From: Madurella fahalii | Taxonomy: Eukaryota; Ascomycota; Sordariomycetes; Sordariales | Direction of reading: 5' to 3' | NCBI GenBank assembly: GCA_029876055.1 | Contig: JAPYLN010000008.1 | Span: 1 to 38,776, forward strand | DNA: 38,776 nucleotides | Shown here: one piece after another, positions 20,418 through 32,854 of the stretch | Layout: every line of letters starts with the position of its first letter | Position numbering within the stretch: position 1 is the first letter of the stretch | Position numbers and translations under genes: made by a program | The notes under the pieces: generated by a model | Seen by the model: the letters and a program-made list of their open reading frames with translations, nothing else | Database searches by the model: none | Told to the model about the DNA's origin: nothing

Positions 20418-23400
20418 TCAGATTGTTACCTCCAACAGACCCAGTTTCTCTAGGGTCTTAGCTATCACCAGCCCCAAGTTCATTATTATAGACCTGTCTG
20501 ACAACTCTACTGTTGTCCTTAGCCATCTATATATATCAGAGTCTAAGGCCCCGAACATCTTACTGTCCCCAGGCCCAATAGCTTGCTCGGCTGGCCCCCC
20601 CAACTCTGCGATAGCCTCCTCCCACTGGTCTATATGCTTGTTGAATAGATAGCCTATGACATCCTTAGGCTACTGCTGAAACATACACCCGTGTGTCTGC
20701 GCTACTGGGCACTATAACAGCGGCAGTATACACACCCAGTATATCCCCTTGGGCAGCCCAGGGTTGGCGTACTTGCTCGCTTGAAACCTCCTTGCGATAT
20801 CTTCGCCCTACTCCATCGAATTGCAGGACCGCAGATAATGGGACCTATGCTCCTGTAACTCCGTGAAGTAGGCGATGCAGCTCCGTCGCTCGAATATGGC
20901 CTTTGCGAAGTCGTAATATCTTCGTATCAGTAGATAATGGCTATTGCCAGTAACCCGGCTCCTCTCCCTCTGTGCCCCCTAAGTCTCCAGCCGCTGCTGG
21001 AAAGTATGCTGCCGGTTGTAGGTGCCTCCCGGGGCCGCCGTTGTACGTGCCGGTATGTTGCCAGCGCTGCCTGTATCCTGGGCCGAAACTATATATCGTA
21101 GTGGGCTTCCTTGTTGAATGCCCCGTATTGCAGTAGGGGACTCTACTATCGGCGACTGCTCTGCCATATCTATCCGCTCATTGGCCCGTACCACCATATC
21201 CGCTAGATCGGGGGATATATATAGGCTACGGCTGCCGGGGATAGGTGATATACCTGTTCCGGAGAGGCCTATTTTTGAGGCCCCTCCTACCCAGCTGGAA
21301 GAGCTCGAAGACTATACTATACCCTTCTGTAGTGTGGTTATTCCTAGCCTTGTAAAGGCCTTGGTTATACTGCCTGGGCTGGTGGTAGATCCTGGCGGGC
21401 CTGTAGATAGTAGAGGTATCCTGTCTCTGCCTGGCGCGCAGATATCGCACCGGTTGTCGCTAAACCCGTACCGGCTGCTTTTGCCGTCGAGGTATCGGGA
21501 GAGACTATCCCTACAGCACCGAGGGCTATAGTACTCCTTCATCCCCGTACCTACGTTCCGGCCAGATACCAGGACCCCCGTCGCTGGTATACCGTCCTGT
21601 CCCGCCCGGCTAAATATCTGAACTATCTCCAGTATGTCCTTAGCCTCCCAATACACTACCAGTACTACATTCTTGAGGTCTAGGCCAAGTCCGAGTGCGC
21701 TTGTAGCTACTATAATACCGCCCCCTTTGTCCTAGTCGGCCAGTATCTTAGCCCTCTGCCGCTTATTCTTGTCCCCTACGTGGTAGAAGGGCCAGCCTAA
21801 CTCCGTATTGAGTAGAGTACTATTGGCAATGCTGCTGATATAGACAATGGCCTTCTAGCGCCGTAGACCATCTAGTTGGGAACACAGCTGTACTATAACA
21901 GATTCTGGCTAGTCGGTTGCCCGCTATTCGAATCGGATATAACGTGGTGTCGTGTCGTTGCGTACTACCTGGACCGTATTGGGGTCCAGCTTCATCACTT
22001 CTATGAAGCGATCCTCCAGTGCTACCGGTAGGGTCCCCGATATATAGACCTGGATACCGCTGATCTGGTCTATCTTGTTCCTGATGTTGTGGTATCCCTG
22101 TATCCTGAAATCGTGTGATAGGATCACCTCCTGGGCCTTGTCTAGCACTACCCTGTCGATCCTGTATTTGTCCCGTTGGCGGTTGATGTAGTTAGCCCAG
22201 TCTACGCTGCCTATGGCCTCCGGCGATACTAGGACTATACTGTACGAGCCCTTAGGCTCCGAGCTGTCCCAGACTATAGCCTTGATGTTCTAGCCTTGCA
22301 GACGCTTTACTGTGTCTTCCAGTAGGGTATGCAGTGGCTGGATGACTACTGTAATGCCGTTAGGCTATGTATATGCCGGTAGCGCGAACGCTACCGTCTT
22401 CCCCCCCCGACTCCGGCAATATACAGTATATTCTCTCCCTGTGCTATCGCCTCCAGTACCTGTGCCTGGTGGCTGCGGAGTTCGATATCGGCGCGGCGGT
22501 ATATCTCCCGGAGTATGTCGTCGTTCTACTGGTCAATCCCGTCCGCTAGCCGGGCCACCTGCTGATCGTAGTTCATCCGGTCCTCGGCTATATCCTCCCC
22601 GTCCTCATCTATACAGTACTTTGAGGAGGTATCGCTACTACCGACATTCCAGAACCTCTGCTATATAATCGAGTAGCTGATGAAGCGTTCAAAGTTGTCG
22701 CCCGACCCTTCGATATGCGTGTATGCCCGTATGGCCGTCCTCTCCGTATAGCCGGCCATTGCGTGTATGATATCTTCGGTGTCGTCATCGTCGTCATCTC
22801 CCTCTACAACTGTCGACTCGGGTATATATTTAAGGCCAAAGGCAATACAGATATGCCTCCAGCACTTGACATGTATGCTAAGACCGGCGGTGACGATGCT
22901 GGTCTCCTTGAGGCTATCGGTAAGGGCGCTGTCCGGGAGCTGAGAATCTGTCCCGACTAGAGGGCCGTGCGCGAATAGGAATGGGTTTGGCAGCCCGCTT
23001 TAGCCGCTATTAATGTCTAGGGCCGTCTTGAACGGTATTACCACCGCCAGGTATATAACAACCAACCGCGATAGCGGCCCTGGTAGCGCCCGCTATATGA
23101 TCCGCTCGCCTAATTTCCAGAGCGGCTTTCCGCCTGTTGTCCGGATGAGAATACGGCTGCGGCTGACGAATATGTTCCGAAGCCCCCCCTTCTAGGTATT
23201 CGCCTACCGGAGGCTTAGGACCTGGGGGCGCCGGATTGGTTGGCCCGCGGTGATGTAGACGGCGACCAGGAGGCTCTTGAGGAAGTCGACCCGTGCATCT
23301 TCGTATAAGGCCCGGCGGGTATGGCTGATGACCCTGTTGCACGACTACTCGCTCGCCTGCTGCGTATCTTGCTGTATATATATTGCCAAGAGTGTCTTGC

Positions 23401-25830
23401 ACTTGTCCACCCAAGCCGCATTCTTGGGCTCCCGTAGAAAACACCTATCTAGCCGCTGGTCCGATCGGTCATCGTATACGCCCTCCAGCGGGGGGACCGG
23501 TAGGGCCGCTAGATCTAGGCCTAATAAAAGGGGCTTGATCGCCTCCAGTGCCCGCTCCTGTGCCCCTTGGATGATCTTCATTATGTCCTCCCGGCCCAAA
23601 CTCAAGTCTTTAATATATAGCTTGCCGCCCCTCTACTCGTAGTTCCGAGGTAGCAGTGTCTTCTGTCGGATCCCGGCGATAACCCCCTTACTGAGCGCAA
23701 CCTATATCAGTGGCGTCTGGACGGCGCTATTACCTGCGGCAACGAGGAGGCCCTGTATACGCTTTGCTATGATATCTGCGAGAGAGCGGGCGGAGTCGCC
23801 TGGGGATGGTCAGCGGCTGTTGATAACGGTGAGGGTGCGAGCATCTAGAATCCAAGCCTCTGTCGGTATGCTGTAGATGCGAGTATCTAGAATCCAAGCC
23901 TTTGCCGCCCTGCTGTGGATGCGAGCATCCAAAATCCACCCTACTTGTAAAGGCAATTTTGGATGCGAGTATCTACAACAGGCTACCTATCGCAGGCGCG
24001 AGCAGCACCAACGGGGTAAATGCGGACTGTTATATCAAGCGGGTCCCGGATACGAGCATCCAAAGTAGGCGACCGTATATAAATCGCAGGCACACTAGTA
24101 CGATCGGACTGCATCAATAGGGCAAAAGCAGACCGGAAGATCAAACTGATCCTGGATGCTCGTATCTACAGCAGCCAACTATATATAAGTTGCAGGTATA
24201 ATAACGCAATCGAATAGCACTGAGAGGGCAAAACTCTACCGGCAGGCAAATATAGTTCTGGATGCGAGTATCCTAAGCACGTAACAGCATGTACACCGTA
24301 AGCAAACACGTACTACCAAATTAAATCAAGGAGGAAATCGAGACTGGTAGGCTAAATGAATTCTGGATACGAGCATCCTAAGCATGTAACCTCAAACAAC
24401 CAGTATATACGGCAAGGATGGGGTATATAGCAACTAAAGCCAACTAATCCTATTAGGGTCGGACTTACCGAGCTCGGCCTGATCTGCTAACTGCTATCGC
24501 CTACTCTGCTTATATAGATATAGACGAGCGATATATAGCGTTACGCTAAGGGGGGTCGAATAACTATATGTTACTACGTTCTTCTAGCCGCTAGAATCGT
24601 CGATTGCTATAACTCCTAGGGCCGAGGTCACAATGTTCTCGAAGTCGCTGTTCTTTATCTCTACCCGTAGTAGCGAGTCTACTAGCGCCAGTATAGCCGA
24701 CTCTATCTCCGCCGGCTCAGTTGTATGTATCGCGGCCTCTATAGTCGCTAGCTGGGCCGGAGTTAGTGTAACCGGCGGTGCCTTGGTGATCTTGTCGGCC
24801 CCGTCCCTGTATCCTTGGTAGACGGCGACCCTCATCGTATACGTCAATATTTTCTTCTAGACCCGGATATAGTTCTCAGTTGCGCCTTTGCTGATAACGG
24901 AGAATTGACGGTTCTTGCTCTCGTTGCCCGGTCGCCGGTTCAGCTCTATCCTGACCGCTATATTGGTCTCCGAGTTAATATGCAATGCCGCTTATTCGTA
25001 TATATTCCGTAGGGCCGCGGTTATCCGGTCGAGTGGGGCCCTTATATCCGGCTCGGCCTTCGGGTTGTATATGAGCTACGTGAGCTCGGCCGGGTCGTAT
25101 CCCGCTAGGTGGGCCTCGAACCGCATCTTATCCAGGAAGTCGTTTAGCTCCTAGTCGCCGGGGCTGCGTAGGGAGATCTCCCGGGTATGCGTCTCGGTAT
25201 CGTAAAGCCCCTGTAGTAGCTTCGCTGCGATCCCGGAACCCACGTTCGGCAGCGTCGCTGTCGATGCCCCGCCCCTGACCTTAATATAGCGCTGTGCCTT
25301 CTTGATAGTTAGGCGCTGTACCTTTGTCGCCTCGACCTGGTCCTACTCGCTTGTAGTGCTATACTCGGCTACGTGCTACTGGCGCTAGTAGTCCCAGATC
25401 CTCTTCTTCTCCGTCGCTACGCAGCTGCACTTAGTACAACCCCAACCGTCTAAGATATCCCCTCCTATAGCCGTTAAGGGGTTAATAGGCTCCCTGAATC
25501 GTATGCAGATATTCGACAGCCAGTTGTTATATATTGTATTGGTGTCGATGAGACTGCCCTCCGCTACTAAAGTAGCTACGAGCTCCTCTACCTCGCTATC
25601 TTCTAGTACGAAGCAACTCTTATTCTCAACGTACTTCTTGATATCCCTAGCTGTATTTATAACCAAGTCGCAGCACGATTGGTAGAACGTCATCTTGATC
25701 CCGCCCCGCTCGAACACGAGAATGAACTTAGAGGGGTTTATAGTATCCAATTATAGGCCCAGGGTCGTGTAACACTAGCGGCTTGGCGGCGTCGTACGGC
25801 TCTTTTTAGCGGCTTAGCACCACAATATCA
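20418..25830 (-). pseudogene. Second OrsD-like/RecQ-like helicase gene, RIP-inactivated
   Basis: Minus strand. Exon 1 (about 25,830-24,577) has paired Cys/His modules (FYQSCCDLVI, then GWGCTKCSCVATEKKRIWDY...H) as in OrsD-type proteins. After an intron of about 0.7-0.8 kb (boundaries unresolved), exon 2 (from about 23,800) carries a module GQPIRRPQVLSLRWANT, GLRNIFVS and LAVVIPF, parallel to that in the gene at 10-15 kb. An SF2/RecQ helicase follows: Walker A (about 22,390-22,415), VLDKAQEVILSHDFR (motif II, Glu changed to Lys, 22,138-22,143), SGTLP, IIVATSALGLGLDL, QIFSRAGQDG (motif VI, second Arg changed to Gln, about 21,597), and a Cys-rich RecQ zinc region (YYSPRCCR...CDIC, about 21,540-21,430). 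The C-terminus ends at 20,418. The reading frame shifts at a G8 run in Walker A (22,401-22,408). Many TAG stops. The start codon is not identified; a frame continues to about 25,830. Divergent from the SNF2-like gene. Confidence 0.75.
23833..24378. repeat. Phased palindrome array inside the RecQ-like gene intron
   Basis: Eight copies starting at 23,833, 23,875, 23,917, 23,961, 24,048, 24,154, 24,260 and 24,365. Spacing is 42, 42, 44 and 87 bp, then 106, 106 and 105 bp, so there are two regular periods. Only the copy at 24,154 has centre TC. Coding continuity of the flanking minus-strand helicase relic places the array in an intron. Confidence 0.85.
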
Positions 25831-27027
25831 GGGCCTTACAAGGCTGAGTTAGCTATGTTCAGGAGGCAGGTAACCGGAATCTTACGTCTCGAAAAACTCC
25901 GTAATCTGCTTCCACCGGTCCTGCTACCCTACAATATAGTTCTACCGAGGCCAGAGCTGTTAAGGATACGAACATCCAGGATTTGTTACATACCTATCCT
26001 ACTCCAAATGCTCTACCTAGCTGACTTAACGGTCTCGGGGCGTGGTTTGGGTACTCGTATCCACAATTGAACCAGCATTGTATTCGCTCGAGGTTGTAGG
26101 AGGGAGAAGTAGTATTCGGATTTACTTATCGCTCAACTGGGATCAAATCGAATACAGTCCAAGGTCATGTAGCCGACTTCGCGCCCAGAATCAACCGAGC
26201 CTCGCAGTCGATTACAGCCGTAAGAGGAAGAAAGCAGCGTTAGGTTGAAATTCCAGCCCTCTGTCCAAATCAGACGAATTAACGTAGCCGATTACACGTC
26301 TAGAATCATACGATCTTCGCGTTTGCTAGGGGTTGTAGGAGGAAGGTGTAGTTAGTGGTATTGAAATCCATCCGAAGGAATTGAGGTAGCCTAGGCTCAT
26401 GTGACTTATATTCTTACTATTATACGGCCGGGGCTATCTGGCTATTCTTTCCTCTATAGTAGATTATAGAATGGTACGGAAATAATGGGGTTGGGATAAA
26501 AGGAAACCGGCCATTGATAAGAGCGAAATAACATATCAACTCAATAGAGCCCCACTTTTATATTTAGAATAGAAAAGGGCGATTACCTTTATAATACATT
26601 TTTCCTATTCTCGTAGAAAACAATAGCAAGATCTATAAATTTGTATATAAAGTAGGGCCCTTATTTTTCAACTATATAAAGACCTCTCCCCCCTAACTTT
26701 TCCGACCTTTCTTCCTTTCTTCCTATAACAACTCTCTCGCAGGCGCCCTCCCTCCCCCTAGGTTGATTTTGCATGCGAGCATCCTCACGCTCCTAGCGCC
26801 GCCAACTATACTAGCTTATTTCTATCAGCTCTCCTAGCCCAGCTCTTGGTTTTTTTTCACCATCTCCCTACCGATCTTAGATACTCGTATCCAAACCGCT
26901 CTTCAGGAGCTACAAGTCAGCACTACCAATCTCTCGCTGACCCATCCTGCCCCCCCCCCCTCAAGTAAGTCAAGTTCTAGATACTCGCATCCAAAGCGCG
27001 TACTGAACTAATGCCCAGCAGGTCAAG
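25831..27027. promoter_or_regulatory. Divergent intergenic region with palindromes and a TATA box
   Basis: About 1.2 kb between the start regions of two divergent helicase relics. It contains five palindrome copies (25,964, 26,049, 26,771, 26,879, 26,979). It also has imperfect internal repeats (GTTGTAGGAGG at about 26,091 and 26,334; GTAGCCGA..CGCCCAGAATC at about 26,170 and a related stretch at about 26,286). A TATATAAA element (26,673-26,680) precedes a pyrimidine-rich tract (26,690-26,735) typical of fungal core promoters, about 350 bp upstream of the SNF2-like gene ATG. No promoter for the minus gene is obvious. Confidence 0.55.
26965..27018 (+). other. Predicted 54-nt 5'UTR intron containing one palindrome
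   Basis: GTAAGT donor at 26,965, ACTAAT branch-like sequence at about 27,008, CCCAG acceptor ending at 27,018, ten bases before the ATG at 27,028. The palindrome AGATACTCGCATCC (26,979-26,992) occupies its middle. Signals are as good as those of the coding introns, but no transcript evidence is available. Confidence 0.5.
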
Positions 27028-28292
27028 ATGCCGCCTAAGAAGAAGACCGGGCCCCCCGCTGGCAAGGCTGCAGCTAGCGGCAGCAAAGCCCAACCTCCTA
27101 AACAGGATAACCCCCCCGGCACTGGCAGCAACCAGTTACTCGCTAACAAGAGGAAGGCCGCCGCTCTAAAGGCCGCTGCCACCAGGAAGGCCAATACAGA
27201 TGCCAAGAAAGCCGCTACGGAAGCTATATAGAACTCCGAAGCCCCCAGAAACCCTAAGGATCCTAAGAACCCGCCTCCCCCCCTAAGGACAAGTCTGCTC
27301 CTAAAGAAACCGCTCCCAAAGGAAAACCCGCCTCTGAAACCCTTGATAAAGAAACATACTAGTAGGCAGAAGAGTAGGCGGAAGAGTTGGGGTCCACAAG
27401 TAATCAAGGGAAGGACTTAGATAATAATAAAGAGGGCGACTCCAATAGCGATCCTGAGAACCCGCCTAGGGATGAAAATCCGCCTCCCCCCCCCAAGAAC
27501 AAGACTGCTCCTAAGGGAAAAACTGCTCGCAAGGGCAAGACCGGCCGCCAGACAACTGACGAATCGATACGCGAGTTCATAGAAGAGGTAAAGCGCGTCT
27601 TTCCATCAGGCTTTAAGAACAACTCTGGTGACCACGCTACACACCGTAGGGAGTTCTCTGGATCTAGCAGTTCTGGGTCAGAGTCAGATACCAGCGACTC
27701 TGACCAGCCTTTGGCCAAGAGACGTAAGGTCGATAATCAGGGGCAGCCCCCTCCTCCTCCGCCCCGCAGTCCGTTACCTCCTCCCTGGCCCTGCAACCCG
27801 CCCCCTCCTCCTCGGCCCTAGAGCCCAAAGCAGCGCAGCCCCCCTTACAGGACCCCGAGTCCACAAGCCCAATCTATTACAAGCTTTCATCGGCCAATCT
27901 TAAGGTGATACCACGGCTCCAAACGCGCAATTACCCCGCCCCGCCCCTCCCGGAGAAGGACAAGAGGAAGCAGCTGCAGAGCAAATGCTGGACTCTCGGT
28001 ATAGACTGCAGTTAGAGATAGAGGAATCTTAATCTAATAGACGGCCTCGAACCCAAGCTGCATTGGTGGGATTTCGACTTCGAGCCCTAATACCACACCA
28101 AGCCGTACCCGACCCAGAGCGATATATCTCGTGTCTTCACTATAGCCAAAGAGACCTACGACTCCCTAGCTATATCCGGGCTCACTATTATGCAGGCTCT
28201 TAGTCCCGAAGGCAGAGGTGACACAACCCATTAGTACGGAGTGTTGGGATTCAAGAGTATCCCCGCTATAAACATATGGCTCGATACCCAAG

Positions 28293-28611
28293 GTAAGTCC
28301 TGTTTTTTTGCTAACCCCCTTCTACCCGCCTTTGGATACGAGTATCTAAAATCGCCCCCTCTTGCTTGCCTTTGGATGCGAGCATCCAGAATCAGCCCTC
28401 CCTACCTGCCTCTTGTGGATGCGAGTATCCAAAATCGCCTTTACAAGGAGGGCCGATTCTGGATGCGAGTATCTATAAGGCGCCCCGCAAGTAAGGCCGA
28501 TTCTAGATGCGAGCATCTATAAGGTGCCTCGCAAGTAGGGCTAATTCTGGATGCGAGCATCTATAACGCCCCGCCTCTATCTATACTGAATAGTACTAAC
28601 TTGTTGCACAG
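28293..28611 (+). repeat. SNF2-gene intron 1 (319 nt) with six palindromes
   Basis: GTAAGT donor, ACTAAC branch point (28,595-28,600), TTGCACAG acceptor; phase 1, joining to GGTFLGPLN-type coding. Palindromes start at 28,334, 28,374, 28,417, 28,461, 28,505 and 28,549 (spacing 40, 43, 44, 44, 44). The first three units have CCTTTGGAT...AAAATCG flanks and the last three have the reverse-type flanks CCGATTCTGGAT, so the two halves point in opposite directions. Confidence 0.85.
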
Positions 28612-30191
28612 CTGGAACCTTCCTGGGCCCTCTCAACCGCTATATGGTGTGCAACACGTCGTGCACTAATGCCAATAACCTGAAGTCTGTCTTTGAGTAT
28701 CTCAAAAATGTTAAAGGGGACCGGTACTCTGAGTCCCTGCTTTTGCAGATTGCCAAGCTCGAGTAGTATAGGACCTGGATCATTCGCAATGGCGACTTCG
28801 GGTAGAGCTATAATCGCTCTGAAGTTCACTATAATATGACGATCCTTGCTAATCTCCTTATGATGCTCAAGTTCGCAACTACTGGTAGGACATTCGACCT
28901 CCCCTGCTGCTTTGAGCAGAAATTTGATGAGCACGGTGAGGACCTGCCCGGCCGTATGTTCGGCTTTACTGTGGATGACTGGTTCCGGGCTGTCTACGCC
29001 CTCCTGGTGTTCCGGTACCGCCGGTCTGCCGGCCTCTATCTTGATATACCCAAGGGCATATTCAAATAGATGGGTGATCTGGGCTACTGGGAGGCCAATG
29101 TCGCCGACTCCTAGAACCTGCTGTCTGCCGAGGACCATAGTAAAGTCCCCGAGAATGCCCTGGCCCTCTATGGTATGGAGGTCATTAAATTTGTCTGTAG
29201 CTTCCCGGAGGCATCTGTTACCAGGCCGAAAACTATGACCAAGACCCAGCTCCTGGCGTACCGTCTCAATACCCGTGCCCGCGTTCTCCTGTAGGACAAC
29301 CCTGCTATCTCTCTTAGCCGCTACTATGCAAAGCGGGCTAGAGGAGCGCGTGGTACCAGGCGTAGGAAGGGCGGCAAGTTTACTAGTGACCTGAACAATA
29401 TTATTGCTATAGATAGCAAGCTGCTGGACGCGCTCCTTAAGAAGCTGGAGCCCAACTTCCTCCCTCCCCGCGCCGCTATACAGGCCAAGGACGTTATCAA
29501 GTCGTTCGGCGGGCTTACTGCTAGGGACTAAATTGAGGATTTTTTGTCTACCTAAGATGCCTTTGCTACCGAGCTGGCTACTATCGAGGCGCGGTATAAG
29601 CGCTTGGATAAGGCGGAGGTTATTGAAGAGGTCCGCCAGCTTATTTCCAATACCGCTGTAGTGAGCAACATAGTCAGCCGCTACGAGAATCCTCCGGTGG
29701 ATATGGTCGCTGTAGCTATGACCGTCGGCATTCCATTTGAAGAGGTGTCCGATATCGACTGGAAGAAGCTGTATGTCCCTGGTACCGCTAAGGACTTCAA
29801 TCTTATGCCGCACTAGCTCGCAGACGCGTACTCTATATAGCTGGTAGAGCAGACCCCGATCCCCTGTATAATCCTCGGCAATGATATCGGCCTAGGAAAG
29901 ATATCGACTGCTCTGGCCTTCGTAGCTATAGATTACTTTAACTGCCTGCGGTGTAAGGAGGACGGTACGGAGTTTACCGCCAGTCCTACTATCATGTTCG
30001 AGCCTCCTAACCTAGTGGCTCAGGTCTTCAATGAGATTATAGGTCTCTGGGGTAAGTTCTTTACCGTAGTGGTTGCCCAGGGCGATGCCAAGTCCTATAG
30101 AGGCAACACTCGTCTTGCCTAGGCGGCTGAACTGGGCGCCGACCTCCCTAACCTTATTAACAAGTGGAAGAAGCAGACTAACAACCCCGAG

Positions 30192-30402
30192 GTAAGTTTT
30201 CCCCCTGTCTCCTCTGTGCCTGTAGATACTCGTATCCACAATCCAGTTGCCCTAGGCAGGGTTCTGGATACGAGCATCTACAATCCAGTCCCTCTGGGCA
30301 GAATTCTGGATACGAGTATCCAAAAGGCTCCCTGGCTATAGTAAAATTCCGGATACGAGTATCCTAGGTACGTATAAGATAGTCGCTAACTCCAATGTTT
30401 AG
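30192..30402 (+). repeat. SNF2-gene intron 2 (211 nt) with four palindromes
   Basis: GTAAGT donor, GCTAAC branch point (30,385-30,390), TTTAG acceptor; phase 0 between ...NNPE and TCRIIVITS. Palindromes start at 30,224 (centre TC), 30,266, 30,308 and 30,351 (centre GA); spacing 42, 42, 43. The unit after 30,308 has the spacer GGCTCCCTGGCTATAGTAAA, which is also found in intron 3. Confidence 0.85.
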
Positions 30403-32591
30403 ACCTGCAGGATCATCGTCATTACCAGCTTATCTACCTTCCGTGCCCGCTTTGTCCAACATACCTCGGTGCAGTACTATAGTAATAGCATCGCAGCTAA
30501 GGAGCTGTAGAACCTCGATATCATCAATACGGAGCCCGGTCGCTAGGTCAATATTCGTACCTGTGAGTATCTTAACCTCCTGAAGATCCAGGTTAAGAAT
30601 AGACAACTGCGCCTTAAACCCGCCCTGGCTAATAAGATCTTGAAGGTCCTGGCAGATGAGTAGGCCTGCGCCGCTATACAGGAGAGGGCTAAGATGATGA
30701 GGTAGCGCAGCTACCTCAAGTGCAAAGAGAGGAAGCTCAAGGAGGCCAAGCGGGCCAAGAAGAGAGAGGCTGAGAAGGCCAAGAAGCGGGAGATCAGGGC
30801 CAGACACAAGGCCAAGGCTACATCAAAGCGCAAGGCGGCCGAGCAGGAGGAGGGGAGCGGCAATAAGTCTGGAGAGGAGACCCAGCCCCCCAAGAAGCAG
30901 AAGACGGGTATAGGTCCGAAGTCCAAGCCGGCCAGCAAGAACAAGTCCAACAAGGGCAAGGAGGCTGAGGACGGCGTAGGCAGCGGCTCGGAGTCCAGTA
31001 ACTCGGACTTTGATAAGGAGGACTATAACTATATCGACGCCGACATCAGCTCCGACGAGTCGGACGATTCCGACGACGAGGGCGACGAGGATGACCAGGT
31101 GGCCAGTGCCCTTAACGACGTCCTGAACCAGCTTGAGTCGGTCAACGAAGGTATCTAGGAGCGTGATGAACTCTTGGATGCCAGGAATGCCGGTAATATG
31201 TAGGAGGCGCTCGGTGCTATCCCCCCGGGCATAGAGGCCGAGTTTCATGATGAAATCAAGAAGCGGATCAAAATCCAAGAGCAGTACCTGAAGGATCGTA
31301 TAATCTGGAGGGAGAAAATTGCCATCAAGTGCTATATACTGTCTCTACTGCTTAATGGCTTTCAGTTCAGCCGGGTTATTATTAATGAAGCCTAGTCCCT
31401 GCAGAACATAGAGTCGGGCTTTTCGCGCATTATCCGCCTTATAACCACGCATACCCGCGCCTTCTACATGATATCGGCCACCCCCACCCTCAACAAGATT
31501 GACGACATCAGGTCTCTAGGATCGCTGGCCTAGGCGGTCTCGAAACTTGACCTGAGGGTCCCTAACAGCGTGGAATGGGCGTATGCGGCCGAGATCTACC
31601 AGCCGTATAGCAAATTTGTCCCTCCCAAGTCGTTTATTATGTCCTACACCGAGATCAGGGAGCTGCAAAGCAAGGTACAGGCCGAGCGTGATGCCGAAAA
31701 GGACTCGGCTATCGACTCGGCCGTCTTCGAAAATGAGAAGTATTTGGATAAGCGGCTCCGCGACTACTATAAGCGGACTGGCAAGCGGTTCTGGTGCCTG
31801 TCCCCCTGCGGTATCAGTGTTGTCAAACTCCATAAGGCCGAGTTGCATACTCCTATAGAGAACTCCGACCTGGTCTACAAGGCTATTATAGACTGTCTCC
31901 TCCTCCGCCGTTCCCCTCAGACCCCCCTGGAGACCCCCGACGGTACTATGCACTACTTAAGGGAGTATATGCCTGGTCTCCGTATCCGTGTCGAGGAGCT
32001 GGGCTATGCCGATAAGACGGCTGCTACTATTGTTGCCACCGTCACTACTGAGCTGCTCCGCAGCCTCTACACCATCCGCAACACCAATGATTCGAACGAG
32101 GTCATTGTCAACCCCGAAATGGGCGATGGTGGCGAGTAGAGCGAGGACGGCGGTAATATCAATATGACTATTGTCTGCGCCCTCTGGATGGTGGCTATGG
32201 ACCTGAAGTCCTACTGGGTTATGTAGCTGGACGACCGTACCAGCCTTACTAGGGAGGACGTCCTTATATAGGGCATCTCCCAGGTAGTTAAGCTCGGTAG
32301 TGTCTCCGAGAGGGAGGAGTTTAAGGCCAGGGCTACGAGCGACGGGGAGCTGTATCTCGGCGCCTAATATACCGAATACCTGCGGGACCGGGATATCGAC
32401 GGCGGCCTCTCCTACCTGTTCGCCATGCTCTGCCAGGACAATTCGGTTACCGTCTCTAGCGACCGGAACGGGATGGCGCATTTCGTTATGTACGAGTCCC
32501 CGGTCCTCTACCGCGTGGCTACCCTCGTCTACTAGAACAAGAAGGAGGGCGAGAGGACCCTGGTTGTGGTGAATAACCCTTGGATGCAGTA

Positions 32592-32854
32592 GTAAGTCAA
32601 CCCCCTTTCCTACAGCCCCTTTGGATGCGAGTATCTAAAATCCCCCCCCCCCCCCCCTTACTCTTAGTTTTGGATACGAGTATCCAGAATAGCTGCCCGG
32701 CTATAGTAGATTCTGGATGCTAGTATCCAAAACGCTCCCTGGCCGTGGTAAGATTCTGGATGCGAGTATCTACAAGGCTCTCTGGCTGCGGTGAAATTCT
32801 GGATGCTCGCATCCTAACCTGCTAGATAGTAAATGCTAATGCCTTGTGTCTTAG
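32592..32854 (+). repeat. SNF2-gene intron 3 (263 nt) with five palindromes
   Basis: GTAAGT donor, GCTAAT branch point (32,835-32,840), TCTTAG acceptor. Splicing restores NNPWMQ-x-LTYALLDK across the junction, with the split codon reading TAG (expected CAG). Palindromes start at 32,623, 32,672, 32,715, 32,758 and 32,801 (spacing 49, 43, 43, 43). Centres are GA, GA, TA, GA, TC. Spacers match those of intron 2 (GCTCCCTGGCCGTGGTAAGA type). A C-run of about 16 follows the first palindrome. Confidence 0.85.

Noticed and set aside
28596..29813. 405-residue open frame on the minus strand, the longest in the window.
   Set aside because: It is antisense to exon 2 of the SNF2-like relic. CAG-to-TAG changes on the coding strand become CTA (Leu) on the other, leaving the antisense frame open. 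The sense strand carries the conserved protein pattern.
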